From: Candidatus Glassiibacteriota bacterium | Lineage (GTDB): Bacteria > Gemmatimonadota > Glassbacteria > GWA2-58-10 | Assembly: GCA_016934095.1 (NCBI GenBank) | Contig: JAFGTO010000249.1 | Coordinates: forward strand, 1 to 6,719 | Length of the DNA stretch: 6,719 bases | Reading direction: 5' to 3' | In this document: positions 6,638 to 6,719 of the stretch, one piece after another | Numbering within the stretch: the first letter of the stretch is position 1 | Layout of the letters: each line of letters starts with the position of its first letter | Position numbers and translations under genes: made by a program | The notes under the pieces: generated by a model | Databases searched by the model: none | The model's input: only the letters and a program-made list of their open reading frames with translations | What the model was told of the DNA's origin: nothing

Positions 6638-6719
6638 GTCGAGTAGATCATCCATTACTGGATTTCACCCTCACAGAACCGGACGTGGGGCGTTACCCCA
6701 TCCGGCTCTTCCGAGCAGG
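6638..6719 (-). mobile_element. Group II intron, 3' end (domains V and VI), truncated by the window edge
   Basis: On the minus strand, bases 6708 to 6676 fold as a domain V. An 8-bp lower stem (6701-6708 with 6676-6683) begins with the AGC catalytic triad, followed by a 5-bp upper stem, a 5-nt loop and the two-base CG bulge on the 3' side. Domain VI follows: an ATCCA/TGGAT helix with a GTAA loop, and a GAG/CTC base helix that leaves an unpaired A at 6644. That A is seven nucleotides from the end in CTACTCGAC, the expected branch-point position. The intron should end at 6638, giving an AY 3' end. The reverse transcriptase/maturase gene, if present, would lie beyond the right edge. Domain V is 33 nt here, one shorter than the usual 34. 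The short end motif resembles bacterial class C introns, but the class cannot be fixed from this fragment. Confidence 0.85.

Overview
This is a bacterial chromosomal window with GC-rich coding sequence and AT-rich intergenic patches. Both protein genes are on the minus strand. Neither pins down the phylum. An AKIII-type aspartokinase beside a very large cyclase/NTPase/TPR protein and a group II intron fits many free-living or environmental bacteria, and I do not assign a taxon.

Layout, left to right. Bases 1-100 hold no supportable gene. Bases 101-206 carry two hairpins downstream of the aspartokinase gene; the distal one, followed by a U tract, is a convincing Rho-independent terminator. Bases 216-1556 (minus) encode a complete monofunctional aspartate kinase (lysC-like, 446 aa). 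Bases 1557-1839 are a non-coding gap. It contains a strong sigma70-type promoter candidate (-35 at 1737-1742, -10 at 1714-1719), a second weaker one nearer the gene, a long near-perfect hairpin (1638-1675), a 10-bp inverted repeat enclosing that hairpin (1582-1591 / 1680-1689), and the probable terminator region of the upstream gene. Bases 1840-6597 (minus) encode one 1585-aa protein. It has two class III nucleotidyl-cyclase-like domains, a STAND/AAA-type P-loop NTPase and about ten TPR repeats, the same order and nearly the same length as mammalian soluble adenylyl cyclase (ADCY10). Bases 6638-6719 (minus) are the 3' end of a group II intron (domains V and VI), which runs off the right edge; its 3' splice boundary lies about 40 nt upstream of the cyclase-like start codon.

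How it works together. The two genes look like separate transcription units, because a terminator-like region and good promoter candidates lie between them. lysC commits aspartate to lysine, threonine, methionine and diaminopimelate synthesis. The large protein is probably a cytoplasmic signalling or regulatory ATPase. Its first cyclase domain keeps only one of the two metal-binding aspartates and appears to have lost the segment carrying the second one and the base-contacting lysine, so cyclase activity is doubtful. The intron, on the same strand, leaves no room for a promoter between itself and the cyclase-like gene. That gene's expression must therefore pass through the intron or start inside it.
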